The notes: a model not told the origin generated them from the letters alone. DNA of 64,000 bases from Albugo candida (GCA_905220665.1 CAJNAR010000145.1:744001-808000); one strand, 5' to 3'. Numbered from the stretch's first letter, positions 9,591-22,002 are shown. Numbers and translations: made by a program.

Positions 9591-11294
9591 ATGGTTGAGT
9601 TGACCCTGACGTGTCTTATTGTTGGTCATGGAGCGGTAATTTCGATTAAGATCGATGGTGGTAGGCAGGTACATTTTCTGAAAAAAGAAATTGTGGAGGA
9701 GAGAATATACGATTTTCCTGCAGATGAACTGACGCTCTATTTGGCGAAAAAAAATGGCGCATTTCTCAGGTCTAAGGACGCTGTTCGCTATCGACTATCC
9801 AAAAAAGACTGTCCGCAGGATATCAAAGACTCTTACATGAGCGCGGAGTCGTTCATGGATTCGCCTCTCCGGTTGCATCGCTTCTTTGATCAAAACGTTC
9901 AAGTTGAAGAAATCCACGTCCTCGTTCAATTGCCAGGAAATGCTTTGAAACGTCAAAAAGTGCCTCAAGATATCACACGTCTATATGCGGAGAAATTGCA
10001 AGATGTGGAAATGAGTGCTCTCACTACGTCTAAAAAACTGGAAGCGTTTCTTTCATCACCCTTACCTATGAAATACCCGACCAATGATAATACATTGGTT
10101 GACGAGTGGCCGGAGTTTTTCGAGCATTCTGAAGACAGATTTATCAAACCAGATGTGTTTCATGATGCTTTGAATCGACGTTTTACGTTTTCGGATGCTG
10201 AAAGCGCGAATCTTCAATGGTGGGATATGCTGATTCGAAATCCGATCGAAGAGACGGCATCTATTCTGAATATACCTCTTCTAGTTGGCAGAAATCAAAT
10301 CGATCAATCCACTACGGAATATGCAAAGCGACCAGACTTCCTACTGTGGCTGAATAATGTTTTGGTCATGAATGGAGTAGAAAAAGGGCCTCTGGAGTTG
10401 CATAAAGCAAAGGGCGAAGTGATTGCAAAAATGACAAAGATGCCCTTGTCCGTATTTGGAAAGATGCCGTTTCTATTTGCATATGCCGCGGCCAATTCAT
10501 GGGTGCAATTTTTGGTCATAGATCGTTCGTTGAATGTCAATGTGATATCACAGCAGCTCAATTTGACAATTTTACAGAATCGCATCCGATGTGTTGTATT
10601 GTCGATCAACACTTGTCGTATCCTCAACCATTACCAATCTCTAACACCAGACGGAATTTTGCCAATGTATAAGCAAATATCAAGTAACACGGGAAGTGTA
10701 ACACTTTACGAAGACCACTTGTTGAAAAAACTCAACCAAGACCCTTGCGATTTTGAATCAGTAAGGGCTATTTATGACGCAGTAGAACGGAACCAAATTC
10801 AATGTACCGTTCGTTGCGACTATGATAGATACGCGCGAAAGTTTAAATTGCAGCCGGTGGGTTTTACAAAGCTACCTGTCAATGATTTGGAGCTGATCTC
10901 TGCGTTACTTTGTGTCGCTCGTGCTCTTGTTGGCTTGCATGCACTAGGATATGTTCATAGGGATATCCGCTGGCCAAATATTTTGTGTTTGGGAGGCGAT
11001 TCCTACATTCTGATTGATTTCGAAAATGCAGGTCGCAATGGTGATCGGATGCCGGATGAATTATTAGAATCGCGAGTACTCGACCCATTGGTGAAGTCTA
11101 AGGATTTTGGGCATGTGTATCGGTCTTGTCATGATATGTATCAGTTTGGTGAATTGCTTGATGATGCCAGCGATTCATCGCTAACGCAATTACGAAGGAA
11201 TTTGATGAGCGATAATGTTGAAGAAAGATATACAGCGGAAGGAGCGCTGAAGTTCCTTTTTAACTTGCAGAAAAGAGTGCAAGATGATCATTAA
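9591..11294 (+). CDS. Crinkler (CRN) effector with kinase-like C-terminal domain, intact
   Basis: 567 residues, one uninterrupted frame. The N-terminal ~117 residues match the CRN header domain: a ubiquitin-like beta pattern, LYLAKKNG at 49-56 (variant of LFLAK), and the closing IHVLVQLP at 108-115. In other oomycetes this domain directs translocation into host cells. A linker and a DWL/DI-like middle follow. The C-terminal part carries kinase motifs: HRDIRWPN at 456-463 (catalytic loop, D458 and N463) and D476-F-E (DFG variant, metal-binding Asp kept). This resembles the kinase-type CRN C-termini (CRN8/D2-like, FunK1-like). There is no classical signal peptide, which is common for CRNs. It is the only intact copy of three here. 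Kinase activity and the host target are inference. Confidence 0.85.
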   Translation: MVELTLTCLIVGHGAVISIKIDGGRQVHFLKKEIVEERIYDFPADELTLYLAKKNGAFLRSKDAVRYRLSKKDCPQDIKDSYMSAESFMDSPLRLHRFFDQNVQVEEIHVLVQLPGNALKRQKVPQDITRLYAEKLQDVEMSALTTSKKLEAFLSSPLPMKYPTNDNTLVDEWPEFFEHSEDRFIKPDVFHDALNRRFTFSDAESANLQWWDMLIRNPIEETASILNIPLLVGRNQIDQSTTEYAKRPDFLLWLNNVLVMNGVEKGPLELHKAKGEVIAKMTKMPLSVFGKMPFLFAYAAANSWVQFLVIDRSLNVNVISQQLNLTILQNRIRCVVLSINTCRILNHYQSLTPDGILPMYKQISSNTGSVTLYEDHLLKKLNQDPCDFESVRAIYDAVERNQIQCTVRCDYDRYARKFKLQPVGFTKLPVNDLELISALLCVARALVGLHALGYVHRDIRWPNILCLGGDSYILIDFENAGRNGDRMPDELLESRVLDPLVKSKDFGHVYRSCHDMYQFGELLDDASDSSLTQLRRNLMSDNVEERYTAEGALKFLFNLQKRVQDDH

Positions 11295-12890
11295 ATGCAA
11301 TGGAGCAATGAGTTTTATTGCGTCGAAACTCGCGAACGATTTCTCAGTTACATGCTGGTTCAAAGTCCGGAAAAGTGCAGGAAACAGATCAGGTCGTTTA
11401 TCGAGCCATTTGAACATGCGTGTTTTATTTTTGCTTCGTATAATCTATGATCATTGTCTTTTATGACTTTAAACTTTTTCTTACCACCCTCGTGCTTGTT
11501 TCTCTGAAACTGGAGTGTACTAGCCCATTCCGGAGTCAAAATGCATCAATGCTGGTGTTGTCGTGATTGTCACAGAATACGTCACGTAAATAATGACATA
11601 AGACGAGGCTCTCGTGATTGACTTTTTTTGCATGGAATTTCCTGAGAGTAGCGCAAAATAGCTGACTCGAACAAAGCTCATTAGTTCATCTACTACAACT
11701 AAAGCATTCCCACAAACCTTATTTTTCGTTGCGCTCTCTATTTGAAACTTAATTCAACATGTTCATAACTTTACCAAATTCCGGAGCGTCCCAGCTGCAC
11801 GAAGGACTCAATGCAGACGCACTTTCAGCAAGATGGTACTTCGTCTTGTGTAACAGCACGTTTATCGAGTGGCTATAGGAATAAAAAAACATCCCAATAC
11901 CTTTTCAATATATACTAAACAGAAAAGACGTTGAGATGCTGATCGCGTACAGATGAATCTTAGAGAAAGCATTGGAGCAAAAGATAAAGATAAAGGCGCG
12001 CATCCAGGGAGGAAGCATAAGAGTGCATGGCGGCGCGCTTTTCGTTACTGGATGAGCTGTCCGCTGAGCCACCTTCAAAGCACTACTCAGTCGTCACTTA
12101 TGTTGACGATATCCTTCGACATTTGTCTGAATCTACCAGTTAATGGCGACATTTGACTACATCTTCAGATGTCACATTATAAAACCAGATCAACACTCTA
12201 TCTTTGTCGAAATTCCCACGACCAAAAGCAGAGCTGGAATCGCGGATTGTGCTCCAAAAGGTGAAGGAATCTTGAAGAGAATTGATAAATCGTTTACCAA
12301 GTGCCAATAGAATAATGCCAGCTTGAAGTTTCAATCACAAAGTTCTTCGATCAGAAAGCTGCATCAATTTAGCTCTAAAGATGTGAGACCTCTATTACTT
12401 TTACTTTATCTTTAAGAACCAGTTATTTTCTCCACTACCGTAAAACCTTCTGCGATTTTAGCAGTGTGATCCTTACAGTACGCCAGCACATTCGGTACGA
12501 GCATTATTTTAACGACGTAAGACTTCACAGCAATACAATTCTTCTTTATAGCGAGCATTATTCATGCTTCTCATGCCTTTCTAATCGCCTGAGTGCTTCT
12601 TGTGTAAGCAGCGTTCGATTGGAGCTAATCAATCGATAAGCTACATGAAGACGTGAATATGAAAGCGCAGGAATAACAAGAAGAAGCGAGAAGCCGTGAC
12701 CAGCGAGAGCAACTTCACTGCCAAAATCAAAGATTGCATGTGATCATAGAGGTCAGCATAACTTTTAATGCAGAAAGAGCGTAACCAAACTTTGGAAGAA
12801 ACTTGACAATAAAAAAGACTTTGCCAGCTTGTATATTCAAGTAAAGTCATAGTTTCTTTTAGGATAGACCACCCTCAGTCTAACTCATTT
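11295..12890. other. CRN 3' flank and a repeated coding-like fragment
   Basis: 11295-11850 is duplicated downstream of the second CRN copy (39600-40190, minus orientation). Both contain GGTTCAAAGTCCGGAAAAG-like sequence and share scattered blocks for about 550 bp, so the duplication included the 3' flank. At 12110-12400 there is a fragment also seen at 62090-62320, with shared blocks GAGCTGGAATCGC and TGCCAATAGAA. It reads partly as ..ELES.. and is likely a decayed gene piece. Nothing else is supportable. Confidence 0.45.
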
Positions 12891-12924
12891 GGAGCTATTG
12901 GATCCGAGTCATCAAAAGATTTCG

Positions 12925-13475
12925 GTGTGATTGGATCGAAATCGTCGGTGGTGTCATGGTCAAGAAAAATCAACCGTAATATCATATCTCGTTAAAAGAA
13001 CACAACTTCTTTTTGACCTTTTCCGAAAGCTAAAATTTGGTGAGCATTGCCATACTCGAAGGTGAACATGCAATAGCGAAGGATAATCGTTTCTCGGAAA
13101 GGTTGAGCTCACTGGCATCCCAGCTGCCCCTCGCGATGTTCCGCAAATCGAAGTCACGTTCGAAGCTGAAACAAACACATCACCGCTGAGAAAAGAAGTA
13201 TGTCTGAAGAAGAAATCCAGCGAATGATGCAAGAAGCTGCTATATTTGCTGACGAAGACAGACGTAATGACCAACGTATTGACGAAAGAAATGCTTCGGA
13301 AGGATTCTTGTACAAGCTAAAATTTCAAGTCGACGACGAAGTGGCCGACAAAGATCGAAGAAGTCGACAAGAATTCGGACGGGGTAAACAGAACCAAGAA
13401 GCTGGCAGGGGTGATTTTAGAAGACAAACAAATAGAGGTGGAGAAGTTTCTGATTCACTTATGTCTAAGCTGTAG
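12925..13475 (+). pseudogene. HSP70/BiP (GRP78-like) pseudogene fragment
   Basis: In shifting frames one can read the end of the HSP70 ATPase domain and the substrate-binding domain. IEIVGGVMVKK is at about 12938-12970, [10 protein letters not shown] at 13062-13095, then [22 protein letters not shown] at 13104-13170. After that comes the lid start [12 protein letters not shown], with YKLKFQVDDEVADK from 13200 onward. Stops and at least two frameshifts interrupt it. The lid sequence is closer to ER BiP than to cytosolic HSP70. No ATPase core is present upstream, so this is a truncated copy. It cannot make a chaperone. Confidence 0.8.
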
Positions 13476-13479
13476 CACG

Positions 13480-15410
13480 CAAGAGGAGGTGGAAGGGGAA
13501 AAAGACCCCGATAAATTATAGGTGCATGGATTTGAAGCAAATCGATCCTTGCAGCTGGAGGATAAAAAAAAGCGATACAGACTTTCAGGTATTCTCTACC
13601 CAGTCGGTAGAGTGCAAACCAACAGTGATCTTCCTTCTTCCGGTTTTTAAATTATGGAAAGGAGTCAGTTTGTCCTCTTGCACTAATTTGTCTTGATGCC
13701 TCTCGAACGAGCTTTGTCGGTCAATAATCCCCCCCTTAACTCGTCACGAAGGCATAGCTTCTTTCTTGCTGCTGCTTTTTTACTGACTCATAAAGCTTCG
13801 GTAATTCATTCATAGCAGCTGATACGCTTGGAAATAACTCGAGGTCTTGTTTGAGCAGCTGTGGTTTCTGCAGTCTTGCTTCCATCCTCTTATGGTTAGC
13901 CAGCGGCAAATTTTCGCCTTTTACTTCCTGCTACTCGATGGCTCTTTCACGTGAGCGGAAGGGGTGAAATTGTCCGTGAGCTACGGGGTTGCGTACACAT
14001 TGTAGTTGTGCGCATCGATAGAGGACGAAACACACGTTCCTTTCATGTGAAGTGCAGCCACGGGTCGATAGGTTTACCGAGTCGATGATTGGGCTGCTTC
14101 AAGTAGCGTTTTTTCAAAAGTTTGTTCACTCTAAAAAAAGTATGTTGAAGTGATAGAAGTGACGAGCCCTTTTATAAGTCGATTGCAGCTGCAAATCTAA
14201 AGATTACAATCTGGATAGAAAGAATCGACAGCTTATAGGTAGACACAAGTAGTAGACTACTTTGTGGCAAATGATAACGGCTGTGAGATTTCGTAAAATG
14301 CGACGTTATCTTGATTGAATGCATTCGACGAGTTTTCTTTGCTTCATGTATGGCTTAATCTCGTAAGACATGTGCACTTCTTGATTCATATTCATCCAGC
14401 AATTATAACAAGTGGTGGCAAGAGCTCTCGACATTTGCAAAAATCTTTCCTACTTCTTCTGCTGAAAGTATATTTACCGTGGAAGAAAGCTCTTCATTCT
14501 TGAGGGATTCTTCTTGCTTGACCATGCGACTAGTTTCATATTTGTAAAAGGCTTGATAAAGAAGAAGTTCATTTCGATCAGTAAGAGACCCAACCGATTC
14601 GACGGCTGGACTTAGATTGATACAATAACGGACTTGTCCAATCGTGGCCATCAAAAGGTTCCCGAAACCTTACTATGAGAGCGTTATCATTGGGCGAAAC
14701 ATTCATACAGAAAGAGAGACGTGGAACTCACCCAGGATGTACTTGAGCCAAGCTATAGGAGACAATTCATCAGGTCGACCATGAAATCCAAAAGTCCTGG
14801 ATTCGAACCACACGTGACAAAGCACGTTGATTCAAGACTGTTGACTCTAAGTCTCTGATAGGTACCCATGATGACAGACGCACTCATATTCCTCCGAGTT
14901 GGCCCAACCGAGCTTGTTTATTTGATTTTAAATAGCAATGGACGTGAGTACGTTCCCTTCTTCTACCTCGTCTCCTTTGCCTTACGTTTCAATGCAATGT
15001 AAAACATTTGCTCGAATGGATAAACCCACTCATCTTCTGTTCATTGCCAAAAAGAGCAACAGCGAATGTCTCGGTGGCTTCCTCAGTTTTTTCCAACATT
15101 GGGAATCCTTGAGCAAACTCGCTTTTTCTTAAAGCGGTAATTCTGAGTCTCATGAGACCCTTGATTTGAATTCGCGGTCACCATATTCTCAGGATTCACA
15201 AGCTGACCATTTCGTTTGATAAAATCGGGTTTCTTTTCATTGATATGGGACATTTTGACGCATTCAGACTTTTTTGTGCTTCGGATTTCTTTCAGTGTTT
15301 GTCTTGCCCATTGCATACAATGAAAATGAGTCCTGTAATTGGTGGTATGACGCAAGTATTACCGAATTATGGTGGGGTGTATAGTAATATAAAGCTAGTG
15401 TTATCATATA
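13480..15410. other. Stretch without a supportable gene
   Basis: Short frames only. Two minus-strand frames (14654-14403 and 15355-15083) have plausible codon use but no recognisable domain. A Pol III B-box-like sequence lies at 14799-14809 (minus strand); see rejected items. Confidence 0.3.
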
Positions 15411-15830
15411 GTCAAGGGTATTGATATCGCCACAGCTTTTTTCAAAACTACAGTTCTATTTCAAAATTTAAATTTAAATTACATCATGCGCACTTAGATT
15501 ATTACTCCCACAAATTTTTTGTTGAATAGAGCAGTTGTATACCACAGTAGCAAATGGAAAAGAGACAATGCTTTTGCATGAAAGAAGTAATATTGGTATT
15601 GGCAAGCTGTTCATCTACAAACGATGCAAATTACCTCGGTAGATGCAATTTGGCAGTACCGCTCCACCTGTGAGAAACGCAACTTTTTGGCTAACTAATC
15701 TATGACAAGGTTGAGTAAGAAACTAGATATTTTCCCTTCACAGAATTTTTCTATAACATTTTACTTTCGGCGTTAATTATTATTACTATGAGCATTCACG
15801 GTGACATCAAGTCCGAATCAGCAGACTCTA
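15411..15830 (+). repeat. TIR-element copy A (degraded)
   Basis: It starts with a diverged terminal sequence (AGGGTATTGATATCGCCAC). It shares internal blocks with copies B and C: TTACTCCCACAA, GGAAAAGAGA..ACAA, GGCAAGCTGTTCA, and TTTTACTTTCGGCGTTA. The far end is not clear. No coding capacity is seen. Confidence 0.5.
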
Positions 15831-15899
15831 GCTTTCGCCTTAGAGACTCCGAGTAAGTTCTTTCCATATGGAGCGGTCTTGGGCTATAATTGACAGGGC

Positions 15900-18680
15900 G
15901 TATGGATCTGCTATATTGCGGGACGTAGACTGGAAGTTATGTCGAGCCGTAGACCCTTGTCGAGAATAATTGGCAGGCAGTTAGGTGTACGGCCCGTATA
16001 GGTGGGCATTGTTACCATCAGAATCATAGTATCGGAGCATGCTCGATTGAGCTGGAATAGGCTGAGCGCCGCGAAGAATATGACCAAAGAGTCTCTGGCG
16101 AGACCTAGTCAGGTGGATTCGAAGCGGTTTAGCGTTACAACGATTGTACAGATCCGCGTTCTTGATGTGCTGGGGGTAGTGGATGCGGAGGAAGCGGCGA
16201 AAGTGACGAAGGTGGTACGCTTCAAGACTAACAATGTCGTGGTCTGCGAGACCCCATGTTCCGCAGTTGTACAGCAGATTGAGTAACACATAGACATTGT
16301 ATAAACGAACGCGTAGTGTTTTCGGAAGTAGGTGAGGATGAATTCATAGTTTACAAAACCTTTTACAGGGAGCCGTTGCTTGAGCTTTACGCTGCTGTAT
16401 GTCCTCGGAGTCGCCAAGGAGTAATCCCAGGATGCTAACGGTACGCCAGCTTTCGTCGGTCGTGTTCGGTGCACGAGCAATACTCGTTCGATCAGTTATT
16501 CTCACAAAGAGGGCCAAAGACCATGTCTGGAATACTCGCTCGGCAAGAAGAAGGATATGCTCGAGACGAGTAGGATCAGGGTGAACAAAATCCCTATCAT
16601 CGGCAAACACAATGGTGTTGAGCTCGCGCTTTTAAACCTTCAGGCGCAGGATTAATATCGTAGTACCGCTTCCAAGTAGACCAAGAACAAAAGTGGGGCA
16701 TCTCCTTGAGGTGTACCATGATTACTTGCGAATGTTGAGAAGAATTTGATACTAAGGCGGAGTTGGAGGGTCGTGGCGCTTAGGAAAGCTTTCATCAACT
16801 GGACCTCGTCTGAATCCGAAATCGAGACAAGAGCTATCAGCAATTGATGTCGATCGATGGTGTCAAAAGCTTTCCTGAGGTCAATACCTAGAATGTGCAT
16901 ATTGGTCTGGTAGCGACGCATTAGGGCGATATTCCATCTTTGGCCCCATACTGCAATAGCTGTGCTGTGGACGACTCGAAAGCCGCACTGGTTATGCGAG
17001 AACCGCTTTTCCACTTTGTACGGATGCGATTTAGAATGGCCGTGGACATGGTCTTACGAGTGGTGCTGAGGAAGGTGTTCGGTTGAAGGTTGGCACAGCT
17101 TCTTGTCGGTTTATTGGGCTTCGGAACGGTGATGATTACACCATGGTTAATTCTTTGGCGCATGGATGAGATAGGGTTCTGGAGATGACGATTGAGTGCT
17201 TTAGCGATGGTTTCAGCAAGCACTGGGCTAATATACTTTAGTAATCCAGATAGGACGTGATATGCGCCCGGTGCGCAATTGTGATCAAAGACCAAAATGC
17301 GTGTGTAACTTCCTTCGCCGTAATGGGTGATGTCATACTGTATCTTCCAACAGAGACGTCGCTGAGCTGAGGTTTATGATACTGGGCTGAAAGAAATTCC
17401 GTGATGACTTGGGCGCTTTCCCTGGAGTTACCAATGATGCATCCATCATGATCACGTATGAATAACGCTCACCGCTTTCGTGGCGTGAGCCGTCGGACGA
17501 TCTGATATATGCTCTCCGTGTATTTTGAATTTTCGAGATTCATAATGTGCTAGGTTACACGAAGTCTGCTATCCTCCTTGCACATTTTGTCGGATGGTCG
17601 GCAGCAGGGCTTGTCAGCGAGATCGATAAAGTAGTAGGTCTACAGGGTCATTGCTACTGGTTATCAAGTCAAGGAGAAGTTTTCGCGCGCGAGAAAGCTC
17701 GGCTATCTCATCGTTGTAATCGGGACTTTGTGCGGTAACAATCGTGGGTCGGATGATAGTATTCGTGTAGGCTTTGATGCGAATTACTACCGGTGGCCAT
17801 TCGAGTGATCAGTGGGTGTTGATGCGACAAGTCCCTTTGCAATAGGTTGCTGGTATAAATCAAGTACGTCCGGATTTCGGAAGAGGGCGGTATTAGAAGT
17901 AAGTGCCGAAGATTGCGTGCGGGAGATTTTCATGAGTATCTTATAGACATAGAGCAGCTGAAGATTTGTGACTGTGAGCCGATGATCACTGTCAATGAGT
18001 GTCCCGCTCCAAGATTATGATGTAGTCGATCTGATTAAAAATTGTACCCCGTCTGCGAATGCCTTTCCATGTGGTGATATTGCGTGCGTTTCTTGTAAAA
18101 AGCTGTGTTTGAAAGGAAGAGGTCATTGTCCGAACAGAAATTTCGGAGACGGATGTCATTATCATTCGGTATCCGCGCGAGTAGAAACTCAGGAAAGCCT
18201 CTCCTTCGCATCGCTGCCCAATTTTGGCGTACAAGGCTCATAAAATGCAGAAAAGCTGATGTCGAAAGAGCTGGATTGTTTGCTGAAGTGTGTGGTGAAA
18301 TAAATTAGATTTTCCTACTGAGCGTCCCATGTGCGGGGCATAGATGTTGATAAATGTAACCTTGATTTTCTTTGAGACTTTTAGTTGCAAGACGGCGATG
18401 CGATCGCTGACCATCCAGTATAGATGAACATGGTTAGCGACCCTGTCGGACAGTATGAATACCAGGCCATAAAAGGGTTTCGATCGGTTGGCCGTCGGAT
18501 GTCGACGAGAGCTTCCGTCATTTTGGTCTCCTGCAGAGCGCATACGTCCACTTTATAGCGCGCGATCACATTCCCCAAACATGTCTGCTTTATGTTCGAG
18601 GTTTATCCACGAACATTGAAGGTGCTGAGTTGGAGGGTCGTGAAATAGTGGATCAAACAGCAGTCAGAATTAGACGCTTT
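15900..18680 (-). mobile_element. Non-LTR retrotransposon (LINE) 1, degraded
   Basis: Minus-strand order is endonuclease, reverse transcriptase, C-terminal region. Endonuclease traces are ARYKVDVCALQETK near 18560-18520, INIYAPH near 18330, and TIFNQIDYIII near 18030. The reverse transcriptase shows GIDLRKAFDTIDRHQLL (about 16890-16840), GTPQGDA (about 16720) and MFADD (from 16610). The C-terminal part reads LLYNCGTWGL .. LRHFRRFLRIHYP .. RLFGHILR at 16290-16040. Many stops and frameshifts separate these blocks, so the element is dead. It inserted beside or between TIR-element copies. Confidence 0.8.
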
Positions 18681-18881
18681 GGGCATGACCCAGGTGGGGC
18701 GTCACCCATAACCACCGAGTATTTCGGCGTTGATGTATAATAATCAATATCTTGACTGAAGTTGTGGGAGCAACAATTTAGGGTGTGTTTAGATGTAATT
18801 AGTTAGAAATGTAGAACTATTTCTTTAATACTCAAAAAAAAAGTTGTTAGAGTAATAATTCAACTAAGCATGATATAATAT

Positions 18882-19615
18882 AAAAAGGGTATTGATATCC
18901 CGACAACTTTTTTCTTAATCACAGCATACCTAGTTGGATTATTACTCTCACAACTTTTTCTTTTTTGCAAAATACATAAATAATTTCACATTTCTAACTA
19001 ATTACATCCATACACACCTAAATTGTTGCTCGAACAACTCTAATCGAAAATTATTCGTGATTGGTTAATTGACAGAAAGTTATAACTGTGATCGGCTAAT
19101 ACATATGACATTTTCAATTCAACACATTCTGCTCTTGTTTTCTATAGTAGCAATGGAAAAGAGATTACAACTTTGCATGTAATAGTAATCATTGGCAAGC
19201 TGTTCAGATGCAAAATAACCTCAGATAGATGCAAATGGGCCATAACGCGTCACCTCTGAGGAACGCAACTTTGGCTAGCTCAGATCCAGGACAAGCTCTA
19301 GTAACTAGATAATTTTCCTAATGCATGTTATTTTCGGCGTGGTACATAATAATTGTTGTGTCTTTACGACGCATTATAGCTCAACAACACAAAACTGGTA
19401 ATAAATCGTCTATTAATGACGAGTGTTTAGCTCAGTTGAAGATATCTATATTACTAGAATTAGCCTTAGACGCAAATGACTTCTATTAGTTAGAAATGTA
19501 AAATTTATTTTTCAAAACAGTTGTGGGAGTAATAATTCAAGTAGGCATGATATATTTTAAAATGACAAGGAAAAATGTACTGAAAAAAATTGTCGGGATA
19601 TCAATACCCTTTTTT
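18882..19615 (+). mobile_element. Non-autonomous TIR element (MITE-like), copy B
   Basis: About 734 bp bounded by inverted repeats: AAAAAGGGTATTGATATCC at the left end and its near-complement GGATATCAATACCCTTTTT at the right end. Each terminus is followed inward by an A/T-rich subterminal block also inverted between ends (TTAGTTAGAAATGTA versus its complement). No coding frame. Immediately left (18790-18881) lies a fragment matching the right-end subterminal block of the same family. Copy C is at 22003-22600 and a worn copy A is at 15411-15830. Confidence 0.7.
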
Positions 19616-22002
19616 AGGGAACCCGGTATAGCCACACCGCCTTTTTGGTATGGCCGCACACCCTAACTTAATTGAGAATACCGGTATCGTTACACCCTCT
19701 AAATATCCTTGATAAATGAGAACTGGTATCGGCACACTCGCTAAATTCCTTAAATTAAAATTAAATTAGGAAACCGTATCGCCACACCCCTAAATTATTA
19801 CAGATATGTTTTGTTAAATTTGGGTTGTGGACATGTGCGCCTGTTGTGACCTTGGTTGCAGGCCCCACATCGTCATTTTGGTAGTTTCTGCCCCTCCCAC
19901 TCAACGTTCTCAAATGCGGACAGATCTCGTTTGGTACTCGTTGACTCTTTCGGCCGTCCTCGTGAGGCCATTGTGGGAGGATCATTTACCCCTAGGCTTG
20001 GAAAAGATGCAAGGCAATCGAGGTCCTGCTCAAAAAGGCACTACCTGTGTGGCGGCAAGTCCGAATGAAGCTCTTGCAACTTTTCCATAATGTCCGAAAA
20101 GCTTGTTCTTTCCTGGCGAGGCATTGCATGATGCAGTTTGAGATGTAGAGGCCTTTAAAGCGACCAGTGCTCATGAAAATGAGCTTCATGCAAGATTGGC
20201 CCATCTTTTGCAGCCCTTTGATGGCATGAGAGCACGGCAATCCTTTAGTGCTCGTGAATGTTCTAGTGCACTTTTCATTGTTCTCCATCGATAGTGCCTT
20301 TTGGTACTGCTTGAAGACCTGCAGAAAACAAAGTATGGTCAGTGCATATCTTGCCAATACTGTACACAACTGTATGCATACAATAATGTTACATACTTCA
20401 TTCAATGCAAAATGTGAAATCGTTCTATTCACAGTTGTCCAAAAGCTCCCACTAAGGCGGACAATAATGTGTGAACGATCGTATGCAACTTCTTGACTTA
20501 TTCCTTGGCGCTGCTGTTGAGCAGCGAGAGCCAATTTGTCATAAAATGCTGCCAAATCCCCTGCTGAAACTGCAATCCATTTCTTCAAAGTTGCATGCCC
20601 GCCTTCAACGCGAGATGTAGCTACATGCCCAACATGCTAAATTTTTTTGGTCCAAGCAAGGATGAATTTTTCCTTGTGCGGAATCGATGAGGAATTTAAA
20701 TTCGCATAGTCAGTCTCATTAATACCATCTTTGAGGAGCAATCAATGCTCTTCGAACTTCTGGTCAGTGGATGAGCAGTACAATCCGTACCACTTTTTGA
20801 AAAATTCGTTCCAGTCTTCGTCATTTGCAAAGTGCTTTTTAGCGTTTGCCAGGACATTCTTATTAATATGCCATATGCAAAGAAGATTCTTAGCTTCAGG
20901 TAGAACCCGTGAGATTGTAGCCATCAATGCCAATTCTCTGTCAATGACAATGAAAATCGGACCAGCGATTCTATCTTGAGAAACTATCCTCATTCGCCGA
21001 AGTGCCCAAATGTAATCATCTTCTGATGCGTGTCGCAAGAAAACATAGCAAAGGGAATATGACTGGTTTGTGCATGCCACATCCATGACATGGAGCAATG
21101 GCATTTGAAACCTGGAGATCAAAGATTAATTGGACAGCATTTTACTCACCTGTTGGTTTTGTATGCCGAATCTGCTATAAGAACATTACCCGAAGAAAAT
21201 CATGTGTGTCGAGATGCAAGGCTCAGGTGCAATTAAGAGGTGAATTACTTGACCCGATGAGGGGTCCCAATCAAGCTCATTCCTAGTGGCACTTTCCTTT
21301 AGAGTTTCCAGCAATGCTTCAAGAGGGCTACGACCAAGGAGAAACTCCACTCGTTCACGTTTTCGAACATTATAAATGTCTTGCCCGGTGGAAAGAGAAG
21401 CAGGATCAGACCACTTCAACGTACTCAAAATCAACCGAGGAGGTGCTCCACCTTTTGTCAAGTCCAGAATTTGCTGCCTCTGCACCTGGTTCAATACCCT
21501 GGCTTCTCGGAATGCTGCAAGATTCTCTACTGCCTCATTATTGTGAGTTGCAACGACCATGCTCACTCGCCATTCTTGGGACGGAATTTTGACTCATTTG
21601 GCGCTAAATGGTGACTGAGCTGGGCACATTAGAAACCGCGTTGATGTTTGGCGGATCCTCGTGCCTTTGTTTTTGTAAAACCACCGTGGACGCAAGCAAG
21701 CCACCCCTTCCTAGTATTTCCGTACTTGTCGGCTTTTGTGCGAACTTTCTTTGTGGATAGCCTTCTTGCCACGCAAAGGTTTGTATTTCCTCTTCCACAA
21801 TCTCATAGGTCTCATATGTGTGTTCTAGGGGAGAAGCAAATGGCATATTGAGGACAGGGTATTTACTTTAGCGTACTTATAGCAATGTAAATAGGTGCAT
21901 ATAGCGAATTTGAAAATAGCGAGTGTGCCGATACCGGTGTTCTCAATTAAGTTAAGGGGTGCGGCTATACCAAAAAGGGTGTGTGGCTATACCGGGCTTC
22001 TT
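19616..22002 (-). mobile_element. Mutator-like element (MULE) 1 with terminal repeats built of sub-repeats
   Basis: Inverted termini are CCCGGTATAGCCACAC (from about 19623) and its complement near 21998-21983. The left repeat holds about five diverged sub-repeats with core GGTATNGCCACAC over 19620-19790; the right repeat holds at least three. Between them lies a minus-strand MULE transposase pseudogene. The element sits exactly between TIR copies B and C. No obvious 9-bp direct target duplication is visible at the borders. Confidence 0.75.
19790..21846 (-). pseudogene. MULE transposase pseudogene (MULE 1)
   Basis: The frame begins at 21846 with a FAR1-like N-terminal region (TYEIVEEEIQTFAWQEGY). 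The catalytic core lies at 21122-20742: PLLHVMDVACTNQSYSLCYVF, FIVIDRELALM (an acidic catalytic position) and LLCIWHINKNVLA. A SWIM-like stretch (STKGLPCSHAI, about 20225-20260) and a C-terminal zinc knuckle (CGACNQGHNRRTC, about 19860-19825) follow. Several frameshifts and stops break it. A functional transposase would cut and paste the element; this one cannot be made. Confidence 0.8.

Noticed and set aside
12925..13475. Functional HSP70 or a small coiled-coil gene at 13200
   Set aside because: The sequence before the 13200 frame continues HSP70 in other frames with stops; this is a broken fragment.
14799..14809. Perfect Pol III B-box-like GGTTCGAATCC (minus strand), possible tRNA or SINE
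   Set aside because: The T-stem does not pair properly, and the only A-box-like sequence (near 14905) is about 100 bp away, too far for a tRNA. Not enough for a SINE call.
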